DNA of 64,000 nucleotides from an uncultured Ilumatobacter sp. (GTDB taxonomy: Bacteria; Actinomycetota; Acidimicrobiia; Acidimicrobiales; Ilumatobacteraceae). The notes below the pieces were generated by a model. The model saw only the letters and a program-made list of their open reading frames with translations. It made no database searches and was not told where the DNA came from. The DNA lies in the NCBI GenBank assembly GCA_905480335.1, contig CAJQPY010000007.1, forward strand, positions 1 through 64,000, in the 5' to 3' direction. Both the position numbers and the translations under genes were made by a program. This document shows, one piece after another, positions 16,373-26,127 of the stretch; the first letter of the stretch is position 1; each line of letters begins with the position of its first letter.

Positions 16373-18459
16373 TGAGTTCGACGGCACCGCTACCCGGATC
16401 AACGGGACGCGCGATCACGAAGTTGATGATTGCGAACCGCGGTGAAATTGTGGTGCGCATCGCGCGCACAGCGCATCGGCTCGGCATCTCGACGGTTGGG
16501 GTGTTCTCCGAACCAGACGCCGATGCAATGCATGCCGACGCAGTCGACGTTGCCGTTGCGCTGGGCGGCTCGACGCCCGCAGAGTCGTACCTGCGCGCCG
16601 ATGAGGTCATCGAGATAGCGCTGCGCCATGGCTGCGATGCTCTTCACCCCGGCTATGGATTCTTCGCGGAGAATGCCGACGTCGCTGAGCGCGTTGTGGC
16701 GGCTGGATTGATCTGGGTGGGCCCGACCGCGGATCAGATTCGGACTCTTGGCAACAAGGTCGCTGCAAAGCGGCTCGCCATCGAGTCCGACGTCCCAACC
16801 GCACCATTGTTTGAGATCGTGGCAGGATCCGCTGGCGCAGTAAAGATCCCCGCCGGTATCCCGATGCCTGCCCTTGTTAAAGCGGCGGCTGGTGGTGGTG
16901 GCCGCGGCATGCGTGTGGTTCGTCGTGCCGACGAACTCGCCGACGCCGTCGCAGCCGGGTCGCGGGAGGCTGCCTCGTCGTTTGGCGACGGCACGGTCTT
17001 CATCGAACCATTCATTGATCGAGCTCGTCACGTCGAGGTCCAGATCATCGGCGATGCCTATGGCAATGTCGTCCACTTGGGTGAGCGCGAGTGCTCGATT
17101 CAGCGGCGGAATCAGAAGATCATCGAGGAATCGCCGTCTGCCGGCATAACACCGGAAACGCGCGAGGCGATCTGTGACGGTGCGGTGGCTCTCGCTCGCT
17201 CCGTCGGCTATCAGGGCGCAGGCACTGTCGAATTCCTTGTCGACGAAGTGGGGAGCGTTGACTCGATCAACTTCCTTGAAGTCAACACGCGGCTTCAGGT
17301 CGAACATCCGGTGACCGAAGCAGTAACCGGTGTAGATCTCGTCGAGCTCCAGCTTCGTGTGGCTGCCGGTGAGGTATTGCCGCTAAAGCAACAATCCGTG
17401 ATTGCGCAGGGGCATGCAATCGAGGTTCGTCTGGTGGCCGAGGATCCCGTCGCAGGATGGCTGCCGTCAACCGGCACAATTACGGCATTTGATCTCGACG
17501 GTGGTGGCGACTTGGTCCGGGTCGACACCGGTTTTCGCCGCGGCGCAGTGGTGTCGCCCGATTACGACTCGTTGCTCGCCAAGGTCATTGCCCACGAAGC
17601 CACCCGCGCCGAGGCAGCAGCGAAGTTGAGTCGGGCACTCCGCGCCGCCGAAGTCGCTGGGGTGACAACGAACCTCGCTGCCCTCGCAGAGATTCTCGGC
17701 GAATCCGACTTTCTTGCGGCGCGAACGTTGACGTCCTACCTGGTTGAGCACCCGGAAGTCGTTGCGGCCATGGGGCCATCCGGAGATGATCGAGTAGCGC
17801 TGCTGCTCGCTGCGGTGTTTGCCACCGAGCGCTCAGCGCGCCGCACTGACGCGGTGACTAGTTTTGCCCCGTCTGGATGGCGAAACCTGTGGACACAAGG
17901 TCAACGCGAGGTGTGGTCGGCGGTTGGGAGCGAGTGGACTGACCCGGTTGAGTACACGGTGTGTGGAGACGCAGCAGATGTCCGCCTTGGGCCGTGGCCG
18001 CAGCCGGACGAGGACGGAGTGATAGCCGACGATGAACGCCGTCGTGTTGCCATCCGCTTGTTGTCGGTTACTGACGAGCGACTAGCAATCGAGGTTGACG
18101 GCGTTCGTCGAGTTGTCCAAATTCAGATCGACTCGACTGGGGGGCTGGAGAAGGTGCGAACGCGAAGTGCCGCCGGTGCACTGGCCTGGGAGCTTCAATC
18201 GCAGTTCGTCGACCGCCGTGAAGAGGCGGAAGGGGGGGGTCCGGTCTGCCCGTTGCCCGGTACCGTCACAGCGGTCAGTGTCGTTGCGGGCGACCATGTC
18301 GAGCCGGGGGCATTGTTGATGGTCGTGGAGGCGATGAAGATGGAACACAAGATCACTGCGGCGCGCGCGTCGACGGTGGCCGAGGTGCACTTCAAGGTCG
18401 GGTCACGAGTCGACCAGGGAGACCTGTTGGTGAGCTTTGCGACGACTACCGATGAGTGA
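16372..18459 (+). CDS. Acyl-CoA carboxylase, biotin carboxylase/biotin carrier subunit
   Basis: The 695-residue alpha subunit has the biotin carboxylase N-domain (KLMIANRGEIVVRIARTA), the ATP-grasp loop KAAAGGGGRGMRVV, the catalytic region FLEVNTRLQVEHPVTE and a C-terminal biotinyl domain with the attachment motif EAMKMEH. It carboxylates its own biotin with ATP and bicarbonate and passes CO2 to the beta subunit. Its ATG shares the last base of the upstream stop (TGATG), so the two subunits are translationally coupled. A run of eight G residues near 18233 lies inside the frame. The length matches AtuF and MccA proteins. Confidence 0.93.
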   Translation: MSSTAPLPGSTGRAITKLMIANRGEIVVRIARTAHRLGISTVGVFSEPDADAMHADAVDVAVALGGSTPAESYLRADEVIEIALRHGCDALHPGYGFFAENADVAERVVAAGLIWVGPTADQIRTLGNKVAAKRLAIESDVPTAPLFEIVAGSAGAVKIPAGIPMPALVKAAAGGGGRGMRVVRRADELADAVAAGSREAASSFGDGTVFIEPFIDRARHVEVQIIGDAYGNVVHLGERECSIQRRNQKIIEESPSAGITPETREAICDGAVALARSVGYQGAGTVEFLVDEVGSVDSINFLEVNTRLQVEHPVTEAVTGVDLVELQLRVAAGEVLPLKQQSVIAQGHAIEVRLVAEDPVAGWLPSTGTITAFDLDGGGDLVRVDTGFRRGAVVSPDYDSLLAKVIAHEATRAEAAAKLSRALRAAEVAGVTTNLAALAEILGESDFLAARTLTSYLVEHPEVVAAMGPSGDDRVALLLAAVFATERSARRTDAVTSFAPSGWRNLWTQGQREVWSAVGSEWTDPVEYTVCGDAADVRLGPWPQPDEDGVIADDERRRVAIRLLSVTDERLAIEVDGVRRVVQIQIDSTGGLEKVRTRSAAGALAWELQSQFVDRREEAEGGGPVCPLPGTVTAVSVVAGDHVEPGALLMVVEAMKMEHKITAARASTVAEVHFKVGSRVDQGDLLVSFATTTDE

Positions 18460-20224
18460 GCCGATTCGGATTGCGAACTGCTCAGGTTTCTTTGGGGACC
18501 GGCCGTCAGGAGCAATTGAGATGGTCGAGGGCGGCCCGATTGACGTGCTGACCGGTGACTGGCTTGCCGAGCTGACGATGTTGATCCTGAGCCGGATTCA
18601 GGCGAAACGCCCGGGTCAAGGGTTTGCTCGGACGTTTGTGTCCCAGATGGAGCAGGTCATGGGTACCTGTCTCGATCGTGGCATTAAAGTGGTGTCGAAC
18701 GCCGGAGGGCTCAACCCTGACGGGTGCGCCGAGGCGGTTCACGAGGTTGCGGAAAAGCTTGGCCTGACGCCAAATATCGCCTACATCGACGGTGACGATC
18801 TGTTGCCCCGCATCGCGGAACTGGCCGAGTCGGGAGCGCTGCATCCGTTTGGGGAGGGCGGAGCGCTCGGCGACGTGTCGAGTTTCGTGAGCGCCAATGC
18901 TTACTTCGGTTGCTTTGGAATCGTCGATGCGCTCACGGCTGGCGCTGACATCGTCATCACCGGCCGAGTTACGGATGCCGCCGTGGTGTGTGGGCCGGCG
19001 GCCTGGCACCACCGCTGGGCACGTGACGACTTTGACCAGCTCGCCGGCGGTGTCGTCGCTGGCCATGTGATTGAGTGCAGCGCGCAGGCCACCGGCGGCA
19101 ACTACTCGTTTTTTGACGAGATCGACGGCCGCATCGAGGTCGGCGGTCGTGCCCGGTTCGGATTCCCGTGGGCTGAGGTCGCAATGGACGGATCATCGGT
19201 CATTGGTAAGCACGACGGGACCGGCGGAGCAGTCACGGTAGGGACCGTGACGAGCCAGCTGCTTTATGAGATTGGCGGCCCGCAGTATCTCGGCCCTGAC
19301 GTGACCGCTCGTTTCGACTCGATCGAACTCGAACAGGTCGAGCGCGACCGTGTACGGATTAGCGGCGTGGTCGGAGAGGCGCCACCGTCGACGCTGAAGG
19401 TGGCAATGAATGAAATGGGCGGCTTTCGGAACTCGTTTTCGGTGGCGCTGACGGGGCTCGACATTGAGGCCAAGGCGGAGCTCGCTGCTGCCACGTTCTG
19501 GGATGCCTGTACCTTCGCGCCCGGCGACTTCGATGCCATCGACAGCCGCGTGATCCGGACCGACAAAGAGGACCCGGTGACACAGGAGGAGGCAACTGCG
19601 ATTTGGCGGGTCACCGTCAAGGATGCCGACGAGCGCAAGGTCGGCAGAGCGTTCGCCGATGCGAACGTGCACACGGCGCTGGCCAGCATTCCCGGTATGT
19701 ACGGGTTGGGTGGTGGACCGTCTGGCGCGACCCCCTTCGGCATTTATAGGCCAGCGAACATTGATGCGGGGTTGGTCCCGCAGTACGTGCATGCGCTCGG
19801 GGGGGGCACGAGTCAGATTACTTCTGCTGCGCCGTCGGGCGCGCCGGTTGAGATCCAATTCATGGCGCCTGTTGGAGTGGTGGACGCTGCGACGAAGCGA
19901 GCCCCACTCGGCTTGATCGTCGGAACGCGATCTGGTGACAAAGGTGGCAATGCAAACCTTGGCGTGTTCACACGCTCGTCCCATGCGTTCGCATGGCTGG
20001 ATGATTTCCTCACCATCGAACGGCTTGTTCGGCTTCTGCCTGAAGTTGCGGAGTTGGAGGTCAAACGCTTCCGATTTCCGAAGATCTGGTCGCTCAACTT
20101 CGTCATATATGGGCTCCTCCAAGAGGGCGTCGCAGCGTCAACCCGCCAGGATGCGCAGGCCAAGGCCGTCGGTGAATGGCTACGGGCACGGCTGGTCGAC
20201 ATTCCCGTTGACCTGATCGCCTAA
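18452..20224 (+). CDS. AtuA-like protein (DUF1446, acyclic terpene utilisation family)
   Basis: The 590-residue protein matches the AtuA/DUF1446 family: IRIANCSGFFGDRPSGAIEM at the start, VVSNAGGLNPDG, ITGRVTDAAVVCGPAAW, HVIECSAQATGGNYSFF and, in the C-terminal domain, GTRSGDKGGNANLGVF. AtuA is needed for growth on citronellol and geraniol in Pseudomonas, but its reaction is not settled. ATG 18452 overlaps the biotin-carboxylase stop by eight bases. The genetic order carboxyltransferase-biotin carboxylase-AtuA is the reason for proposing an acyclic-terpene or leucine-like catabolic branch here. Confidence 0.85.
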   Translation: MSEPIRIANCSGFFGDRPSGAIEMVEGGPIDVLTGDWLAELTMLILSRIQAKRPGQGFARTFVSQMEQVMGTCLDRGIKVVSNAGGLNPDGCAEAVHEVAEKLGLTPNIAYIDGDDLLPRIAELAESGALHPFGEGGALGDVSSFVSANAYFGCFGIVDALTAGADIVITGRVTDAAVVCGPAAWHHRWARDDFDQLAGGVVAGHVIECSAQATGGNYSFFDEIDGRIEVGGRARFGFPWAEVAMDGSSVIGKHDGTGGAVTVGTVTSQLLYEIGGPQYLGPDVTARFDSIELEQVERDRVRISGVVGEAPPSTLKVAMNEMGGFRNSFSVALTGLDIEAKAELAAATFWDACTFAPGDFDAIDSRVIRTDKEDPVTQEEATAIWRVTVKDADERKVGRAFADANVHTALASIPGMYGLGGGPSGATPFGIYRPANIDAGLVPQYVHALGGGTSQITSAAPSGAPVEIQFMAPVGVVDAATKRAPLGLIVGTRSGDKGGNANLGVFTRSSHAFAWLDDFLTIERLVRLLPEVAELEVKRFRFPKIWSLNFVIYGLLQEGVAASTRQDAQAKAVGEWLRARLVDIPVDLIA

Positions 20225-20225
20225 G

Positions 20226-20440
20226 CGACGTATCTCCCGCAAGCGTTTCGAGCGGGGCGCAGATTGCCCGCTTCGAAGATTCTGATTTGCTCGTCAACAA
20301 TTGACTGTGCTGCATGCACGGTTTCGAGGTTTGGCCCCGTTGTCAACGATCACCCCGGTGAATTCAGGCGAATTGGGCACTCCTCGGAGCAGCGTCTCGA
20401 TAGCTAGCACCTCGTCGGAGCAGGGGACCATGACACTCAG
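20226..20440 (-). pseudogene. Relic of a family-2 glycosyltransferase
   Basis: On the minus strand from 20440 the frame reads LSVMVPCSDEVLAIETLL, then RGVPNSPEFTGVIVDNGA. This closely resembles the N-terminus of GT2 enzymes of the dolichyl-phosphate mannosyltransferase type (SVVVPC.NE..TIETLL, then VVVDDGS). After a frame change the stretch DEQIRIFEAGN and ARNACGRYVA (20295-20226) resembles the next GT2 segment (N.G.AAARN.G). There is no usable start, the frame is broken and everything after is missing. It lies just past the 3' end of the carboxylase operon. The 209 bases from 20441 to 20649 hold no recognisable gene. Confidence 0.5.
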
Positions 20441-20649
20441 CCATCAGGGCGAATCCTGCGCTAGTGCTCACAGCCAAGATTCGGTCGAATTTCCCGCTTC
20501 AGTTGAGTGCCAACACACGGGATCATCACTTTGGGTTCCCATTGCGTCAGGTACTGGAGTTTGAGAGCCGCAATGTTCTCGAGAGCGGTACGACGTTTTG
20601 CCGCAACGGATTAGGCGGGTGTTGCCGAGGTCCAAAGATCGCCCGCCGG

Positions 20650-23040
20650 TCATCCCACGATGCGATCAATGGTGGCATTGTGCCCGCGGATTTTGCCGGG
20701 CTTAGCGTCGCGGGCAGTCTGAGGGAACGCGCCCACCGACACCGCAATCAGTGCCGTGCTGTCCGTAGTGTCGAGCACTTGGACGTCGCTTCCGCTAGTT
20801 AATGCTCCCGTGTGCAACGTCCCCCACTTGCCCGCTGGGAGCACACGCACGCCTTTGCCGCCGCGGTTTTGTTCGGGTAGATCAGCCGGATCGATCCGCT
20901 TCCCCATCCCTTTCGTGGTGGCGAGTAACAGCACGTCATCGTCGGCCGGGATTCCAGCGAAGACCACGGTTGCATCGGTTTTGATGCCTCGCACACCGGC
21001 CGCTGCGCGGCCCAATGGGCGCAGACCGTCGGTGGTGAAGCGGATGCCTTGCCCGTCCGAGGCAGCGACGATGACGGGAGCATCGACTGCGAAGGGCTCG
21101 ACCGCCACGACGCGGGTGTCTGCGGCAAGTTTGACTATCGAGATCCCGCCCTTGCGGTCACCTCCTTCGCAGTCTGCAGTCGCAATGCGCTTCACCTGGC
21201 CGTCCGACATTGCGAGCAGCAAGTCGGTCGGCAGGTCAGGCTCAAGCCACCAACGAATCGGTTCGCCCATCAACCCCGGGAACACACTCGCTGCAGCGGT
21301 CGGTTTCTCGCCGACACTCGCAACGAGGATGCGAAAGAGATGGCCGCTGTTGGTGACTGTGACGAGCGTTGTTGCGGTCGTGGTGTCGAAGGTGTGAAGC
21401 GGGATGAGTTTCGGTTTGGCCTTCGAGCCTTGACCGATCGCTTGCATCCATCCGGCGCCATCGAGGTAGAGGGTGGTCGGGACATCGAGGACCATCTGTG
21501 CTCTGGACACCTTCGGAGCGCTCTCGGTGGTGATCGTCGTTACCCGCTGCGGGAGGTCATCGAACGTGTCCATCGTGGACTTCAGTTCCCGAGCGACCTG
21601 TGAGCGCTGTCGGGTCTCCGACGACAGCAGCCGTTCGAGCTTCTGCTGTTCTGCTTCGAGTGCCGTCGCCTCGGTCCGGAATTCGATGACAGCATCTTCG
21701 GTGAGTTGGCCGAGGTTCAAGTCAAGAACGGCGTTGGCCTGCGACTCGTCGATCGAGAATCTTTCGATCAGGCGCTCGCGGGCGATGGGTCGACTCTTTG
21801 AGGTGCGCACGATCGCGATCGTCTTGTCGATGTCCACGAGAACGGCGAGGAACCCCCGGAGTCGGTGAAGGCGTTCAGCAATTTTCGTGAGGCGGGACTT
21901 GGAGCGGGCAACGACGACGCGGATGCGGTGTGCGACCCATGCCTGCAGTGCGCTGCGCAGGTTGTAGAGGCGTACGGTGTCGTTTTCGTCCAGAAAGTGC
22001 ATCTGGACCTTGTTGGTCACCTGCAGGTTCGTGAAGCGCAACAGACCGGGAATGACCATGTCGGCGCTCACGCCTGCGGCGAGTTCAACCGATATGCGGG
22101 TTCGGCCGTTCGATGATTCGTCGTTGAACCTGGTGATCCCGGCGAGATCGCCGTTGTCGAGTGCATCACCGAGTTGGGCGATGAACTTCTCGACAGAGCC
22201 GAGGGTCGTGTCGGCGTACGGCAGCGAGGTAACGATGATCTGTTCGCGCCTGCGACCGACGGGCTCGACGAGCCATGCACCGCGCACCATGATGCGGCCC
22301 TGGCCGGAGCGATAGATGTCGTTGAGTTCGTCACCGTTGGTGACGGTGCACTCGGACGGAAAGGACGGGCCAGGCAGCACGGCCATTAGTTCGTCGACGC
22401 TGGCCGACTTGCGGTCGAGGAGCATCAACGCCGCCCGGCACACCTCGCGAGGGTCATGGGGCGGCAGGTAGGACGACAAGCCGACGGCGATGCCGTTGGC
22501 TCCGTTGACGAGGAGGTTTGGGTAGGCGGCGGGGAGCACGGCCGGCTCGACGGTCGAGCCTTCATAATTTTCGACCATCGTCACAACGTTTAGATCGATC
22601 TCGTCGAGGAGCATGACCCCAAATTGACCGAGGCGAGTTTCGGTGTAACGGGGCGCCGCTGGCGAGAAGTCGGGTGAGCCGACATTTCCGTGGAAGTCGA
22701 GCAGCGGCACCAGGTTCGAGAACGGCTGAGCGAGGCGAGCAAGTGCGTCGGCAATTGATGCGTCGCCGTGCGGGTGGAACAAGGCCATCGTGTCGCCGAC
22801 GACGCGAGCGGTCTTCACGAATGGCCGGTCAGGCAGAAGCCGCTGGGTCCACATATCCCACAGGATTCGGCGGTGGACCGGCTTGAGCCCGTCAGCAGCT
22901 GCAGGGATTGCGCGGTCTTCGACCACAGCTTGGGCGTAGGCGAAGTAGTCTCGGTCAAGCTGATCACCGGCGGAGAGTTCGACGATCGTCTCGGTGAACT
23001 CGAATAGGTCGGCGGTCTTCTTCTTGGTCGTGCGGGCCAT
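20650..23040 (-). CDS. Type IIA topoisomerase subunit A (ParC/GyrA-like)
   Basis: The 796-residue protein is the DNA-cleaving subunit. DGLKPVHRRILWDM is the N-terminal signature, VVGDTMALFHPHGDASI lies in the quinolone-resistance region and AAPRYTETRL contains the catalytic tyrosine that forms the covalent DNA link. A coiled coil (EATALEAEQQKLERLLS) and a C-terminal beta-propeller with GKGVRV- and VKRI-type repeats follow. The subunit-B gene precedes it with a 1-base overlap. No GyrA-box (QRRGGKG) is evident, which favours a ParC/topoisomerase IV-like decatenase, but the window does not show whether a separate gyrase exists. Confidence 0.88.
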   Translation of the reverse strand: MARTTKKKTADLFEFTETIVELSAGDQLDRDYFAYAQAVVEDRAIPAAADGLKPVHRRILWDMWTQRLLPDRPFVKTARVVGDTMALFHPHGDASIADALARLAQPFSNLVPLLDFHGNVGSPDFSPAAPRYTETRLGQFGVMLLDEIDLNVVTMVENYEGSTVEPAVLPAAYPNLLVNGANGIAVGLSSYLPPHDPREVCRAALMLLDRKSASVDELMAVLPGPSFPSECTVTNGDELNDIYRSGQGRIMVRGAWLVEPVGRRREQIIVTSLPYADTTLGSVEKFIAQLGDALDNGDLAGITRFNDESSNGRTRISVELAAGVSADMVIPGLLRFTNLQVTNKVQMHFLDENDTVRLYNLRSALQAWVAHRIRVVVARSKSRLTKIAERLHRLRGFLAVLVDIDKTIAIVRTSKSRPIARERLIERFSIDESQANAVLDLNLGQLTEDAVIEFRTEATALEAEQQKLERLLSSETRQRSQVARELKSTMDTFDDLPQRVTTITTESAPKVSRAQMVLDVPTTLYLDGAGWMQAIGQGSKAKPKLIPLHTFDTTTATTLVTVTNSGHLFRILVASVGEKPTAAASVFPGLMGEPIRWWLEPDLPTDLLLAMSDGQVKRIATADCEGGDRKGGISIVKLAADTRVVAVEPFAVDAPVIVAASDGQGIRFTTDGLRPLGRAAAGVRGIKTDATVVFAGIPADDDVLLLATTKGMGKRIDPADLPEQNRGGKGVRVLPAGKWGTLHTGALTSGSDVQVLDTTDSTALIAVSVGAFPQTARDAKPGKIRGHNATIDRIVG

Positions 23041-25022
23041 CAGATGTTTCCTCCAACGGCGAGAGATTCACCGGATCGTTCGAGGTACCAGGTCCTACGC
23101 AGTTCGGACTTTGGGCCGAAGAGTCGCTCGGCTAGGCGCGCAACGTATGCCGGGTCCTCGATGTGGACGATGCCGATCCTGCGGTTCGGTCCCATAACGG
23201 AACGAAGCTCGACAGCGTCCATCTCGCCAAGACCCTTCAGGCGACCCATATGAGCTTTGTGCGTTGGGTTCTCTGTCCGCCATGCGCGCATTGCTGCGTC
23301 GTCTTCAAGGTAGATGCGCTCCCCCTTGTGGATGGTTGTCCAGAGCGGTGGCAGCGCATAGAAAAGTCGCCCGGACTCAACGAGGCCGGGGCACCATGAG
23401 TACAAGAAGGCCAGGATGAGGGCGCGGATATGAAGTCCGTCGTCGTCGGCGTCGGCCAGCACAACGAGGCGGTCGTAGCGGAACTTTTCAAGTTCGAAGT
23501 CGTCGCCGATTCCGCATCCCATCGACAGGATGAGGTCGGCCATCGACTTGACGACTCGGCTGATCGACTCGCGGTACGAGTTCAGGGGTTTACCGCGGAG
23601 CGGAAGGATTGCCTGGAATGACGGATCGCGGGCATCGATGGCGGTGCCGCCCGCGGACTCGCCCTCAACGAGGAGTAGCTCGGTGGGTCGGTCGGTTTTA
23701 AAGGTGCAGTCTCGCAGCTTCGCAGGAAGTCCGTTGCGGGACTTGTTGCCTTTGCCGAGCAGCGCACGCACGGCTGCCTGCTCGGCATTCGACTTCGTTC
23801 GGGACCGCATCGAGGCGATGGCCAACTCGCCGATCTTTTTGGCCGATTCAGGGTGCTCCTCAAGCCAGCGGGACATGGCAGGCGCAACGATTGCGCGCGT
23901 CCGCGACGTGGCCTCGGTGTTCATCAGTTTTGATTTTGAGTTCCCGGCGAATTGTGGACCGGGAAGCATGATGGAGGCGACCATGAGGGCGGCTGCGAAG
24001 ATGTCGCGGGTGTTGGGCGCTGCTTCTTTGTCCTTCAACATGTTGCGGTCGCCGATGTACTTCTGGATTGACTCGGTGACCGCAGTTCGGAATCCGTTGA
24101 TGTGGGTGCCGCCCTCGGGCGTGGCTACACCGTTCGCGAATCCAATGCTGGTGTCGCGACCCTCGACGGTCCAGGCGATCGCTGCGTCGACGGTGATGTC
24201 GCCATCGACGCCCTGGAACGACACCACTGGCGCAACGAGACCGGTGTCGGCGGTCATCTCCGTTACAAGATCGGCGACACCGCCGTTCGAGCACCACTCG
24301 AACAATTCTTTGACGCCCTCGCGGTCGTCGACGACGGCGAACGTGACGCCAGGGTGCACGAAACTTTTGTGGCGAAATCGATCGGCGATGACGCGCATCG
24401 ACCATTGCGGCGAGTCGAAGGGGACGCCGTGCTCATCGTGGAACAGATCGAGATCGGGCCAGAACCTGATTTGGGTTCCGGTGTCGCCCTTGGCGCACTT
24501 GCGGATGGTGTGGATCGGCTCGATCGTGACGCCTGGTTCGACGTCACCGTTGCGGCTCCTGGTGGCTTCGAGGACGAGCCGGTGAACGTGCCCGTCTCGC
24601 CGTACGTCAGCGGTGATTCGGCTGGACAGCGCGGTCACGACGGATGCACCGACGCCATGCAGACCGCCGGACACCTTGTAGCTGTCGGAGTCGAATTTGC
24701 CGCCGGCGTTGGTTTCGCAGAGCACCACCTCGAGCGCTGAGCGGCCTTTATGGGGGCCATCGCCCATCTTCCCGACGGGGACGCCTCGTCCGTTGTCGGT
24801 GACAGAGACAGAGCCGTCGGCGTGGAGGGTTGCCTCGATACGACTGCCGTATCCGGCCATTGCTTCGTCGACGGAGTTATCGACGATCTCCCAGATGAGA
24901 TGGTGAAGTCCGGCGACGCCGACGCCCGCAGAACCCAAGTACATGAGCGGCCTGGCCCTAACGTGACGGAGGCCGCTTAGGGCCTGGATCTGGTCGGCCT
25001 CGTACGCGCTGGTAGTGTTCAT
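23040..25022 (-). CDS. Type IIA topoisomerase subunit B (ParE/GyrB-like ATPase)
   Basis: The 660-residue ATPase subunit carries the GHKL motifs EIVDNSVDEAMAG, TDNGRGVPVG and GGLHGVGASVV, a transducer domain and the TOPRIM motifs EGESAGGTA and DADDDGLHI that hold the catalytic Mg ions. It pairs with the A subunit that follows, overlapping it by one base. On the minus strand TACTCT lies about 11 bases before the ATG, a plausible -10 with a very short leader. ParE-like and GyrB-like roles cannot be separated with certainty from the sequence. Confidence 0.9.
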   Translation of the reverse strand: MNTTSAYEADQIQALSGLRHVRARPLMYLGSAGVGVAGLHHLIWEIVDNSVDEAMAGYGSRIEATLHADGSVSVTDNGRGVPVGKMGDGPHKGRSALEVVLCETNAGGKFDSDSYKVSGGLHGVGASVVTALSSRITADVRRDGHVHRLVLEATRSRNGDVEPGVTIEPIHTIRKCAKGDTGTQIRFWPDLDLFHDEHGVPFDSPQWSMRVIADRFRHKSFVHPGVTFAVVDDREGVKELFEWCSNGGVADLVTEMTADTGLVAPVVSFQGVDGDITVDAAIAWTVEGRDTSIGFANGVATPEGGTHINGFRTAVTESIQKYIGDRNMLKDKEAAPNTRDIFAAALMVASIMLPGPQFAGNSKSKLMNTEATSRTRAIVAPAMSRWLEEHPESAKKIGELAIASMRSRTKSNAEQAAVRALLGKGNKSRNGLPAKLRDCTFKTDRPTELLLVEGESAGGTAIDARDPSFQAILPLRGKPLNSYRESISRVVKSMADLILSMGCGIGDDFELEKFRYDRLVVLADADDDGLHIRALILAFLYSWCPGLVESGRLFYALPPLWTTIHKGERIYLEDDAAMRAWRTENPTHKAHMGRLKGLGEMDAVELRSVMGPNRRIGIVHIEDPAYVARLAERLFGPKSELRRTWYLERSGESLAVGGNI

Positions 25023-25583
25023 TTCACTAGAGGAGAGTACGTCGCATTCTTCGCTTCTGGAACGATGGTGCCCGACGGATGTGCGTTCGGCAGGTGCTCA
25101 ATGGTCGCTCTCACTTCCGTACAACCCGTCCAAGCCATCGATCCGATCTACTCGCTGATTACGATCAACTGCGCACGGGAATCGGATGCATGGGCGAATC
25201 GATGCATCAGTAACTTGGAAGGACAACGCGGCCCTCGGTTCGCTGTCTCCTGATGAGGCCGCGTGCCATTTCTCGCTGGCAAGTCAATCGCGACGGGGCT
25301 GGCTCAGGCGCCCGGCAAGAGAGGGCGATCGGCGGGCTGAAAGTGACCGTCGAGTCGGCCAGGCTTGCGGCGCATTCGTCCGGCTCGGCTGAGCTCCAAG
25401 GTCTACGCTGAAAGTATCTAGCGACTCTCATCTTGGCTGGATTGAAGACGGGACTCGCGACCTGGTGATCTCGGCGCTTTCCGCCGAAAGCTGAGCGGCT
25501 TGGCCCCTGCGGCAGTCAGGTGGAGTCGCAAGCTTGCTGTCGGGGAGCTGGAACCCTGGGTCGTGAGACCGACACCGAACCCG
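25023..25583. other. 561-base intergenic region without a recognisable gene
   Basis: Only short overlapping open frames with skewed composition are present, none with family similarity that I can see. The region upstream of parE (from 25023) should hold that operon's promoter (TACTCT on the minus strand near 25034-25039). No tRNA cloverleaf, long inverted repeat or mobile-element end was seen. Confidence 0.5.
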
Positions 25584-26075
25584 TTAAGAATGCGTTTCGT
25601 TTGGGTTGGACGCTGGGTCGTCGTCCGATGTCATCAGGGTGGGGCTCGCCGTTTCGATCCGATCGAGGCGGGTTGCGATGTTGTCCACAGAGGCAATGAG
25701 ACGCTCCATCAATTCTTTCTGCTCGTTCCGTTGCGACGTTGACCGTTCGGATCGTGCCGCCTCGACGAAGACGGATGTGATCGCTGCGGTGACGACGGTG
25801 ATTAATCCGATCGCAGTGATCATCACCACTGCGGCGACCGCTCGACCCATGAAGTTGTCGGGCGTGTTGTCGCCGTAGCCGACGGTCGTGACCGTCTGGA
25901 GAGTGAACCACACCGCTTCCGCAAACGTTGGGTACTCCTCTTGGTCGAAGACCCTGACGACAACGGCTCCGATGACCACGACCATGACTGTTGTGCCCAT
26001 GATCGCGCCCGTCGATTTTCGTATCGAGGCGGGGTCTTGGCGGAATCTGGTGAAGCTCCGTTCGATAATGCTCAT
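25584..26075 (-). CDS. Two-TM potassium channel (ion_trans_2)
   Basis: The 163-residue protein has a first membrane helix (TTVMVVVIGAVVVRVF), a pore helix and the potassium selectivity filter TVTTVGYGDNTP, then a second membrane helix (AAVVMITAIGLITVVTAAI) and a charged C-terminal coiled coil (QKELMERLIASVDNIATRLD). This is the minimal KcsA-like channel topology, assembled as a tetramer in the cytoplasmic membrane. No RCK domain is attached; a separate TrkA-C protein lies at 32590. It has its own transcription unit between the topoisomerase and amidase genes. Confidence 0.9.
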   Translation of the reverse strand: MSIIERSFTRFRQDPASIRKSTGAIMGTTVMVVVIGAVVVRVFDQEEYPTFAEAVWFTLQTVTTVGYGDNTPDNFMGRAVAAVVMITAIGLITVVTAAITSVFVEAARSERSTSQRNEQKELMERLIASVDNIATRLDRIETASPTLMTSDDDPASNPNETHS

Positions 26076-26127
26076 TTCACATCATCCATGACCAGGCGTC
26101 CTTCGGGCAACTGCGAGATCCTCTCGC

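Noticed and set aside
19193-20122. A 309-codon minus-strand frame opposite the AtuA-like gene, and a similar one at 16399-17307
   Set aside because: Both are antisense to conserved coding sequence, with no family similarity.
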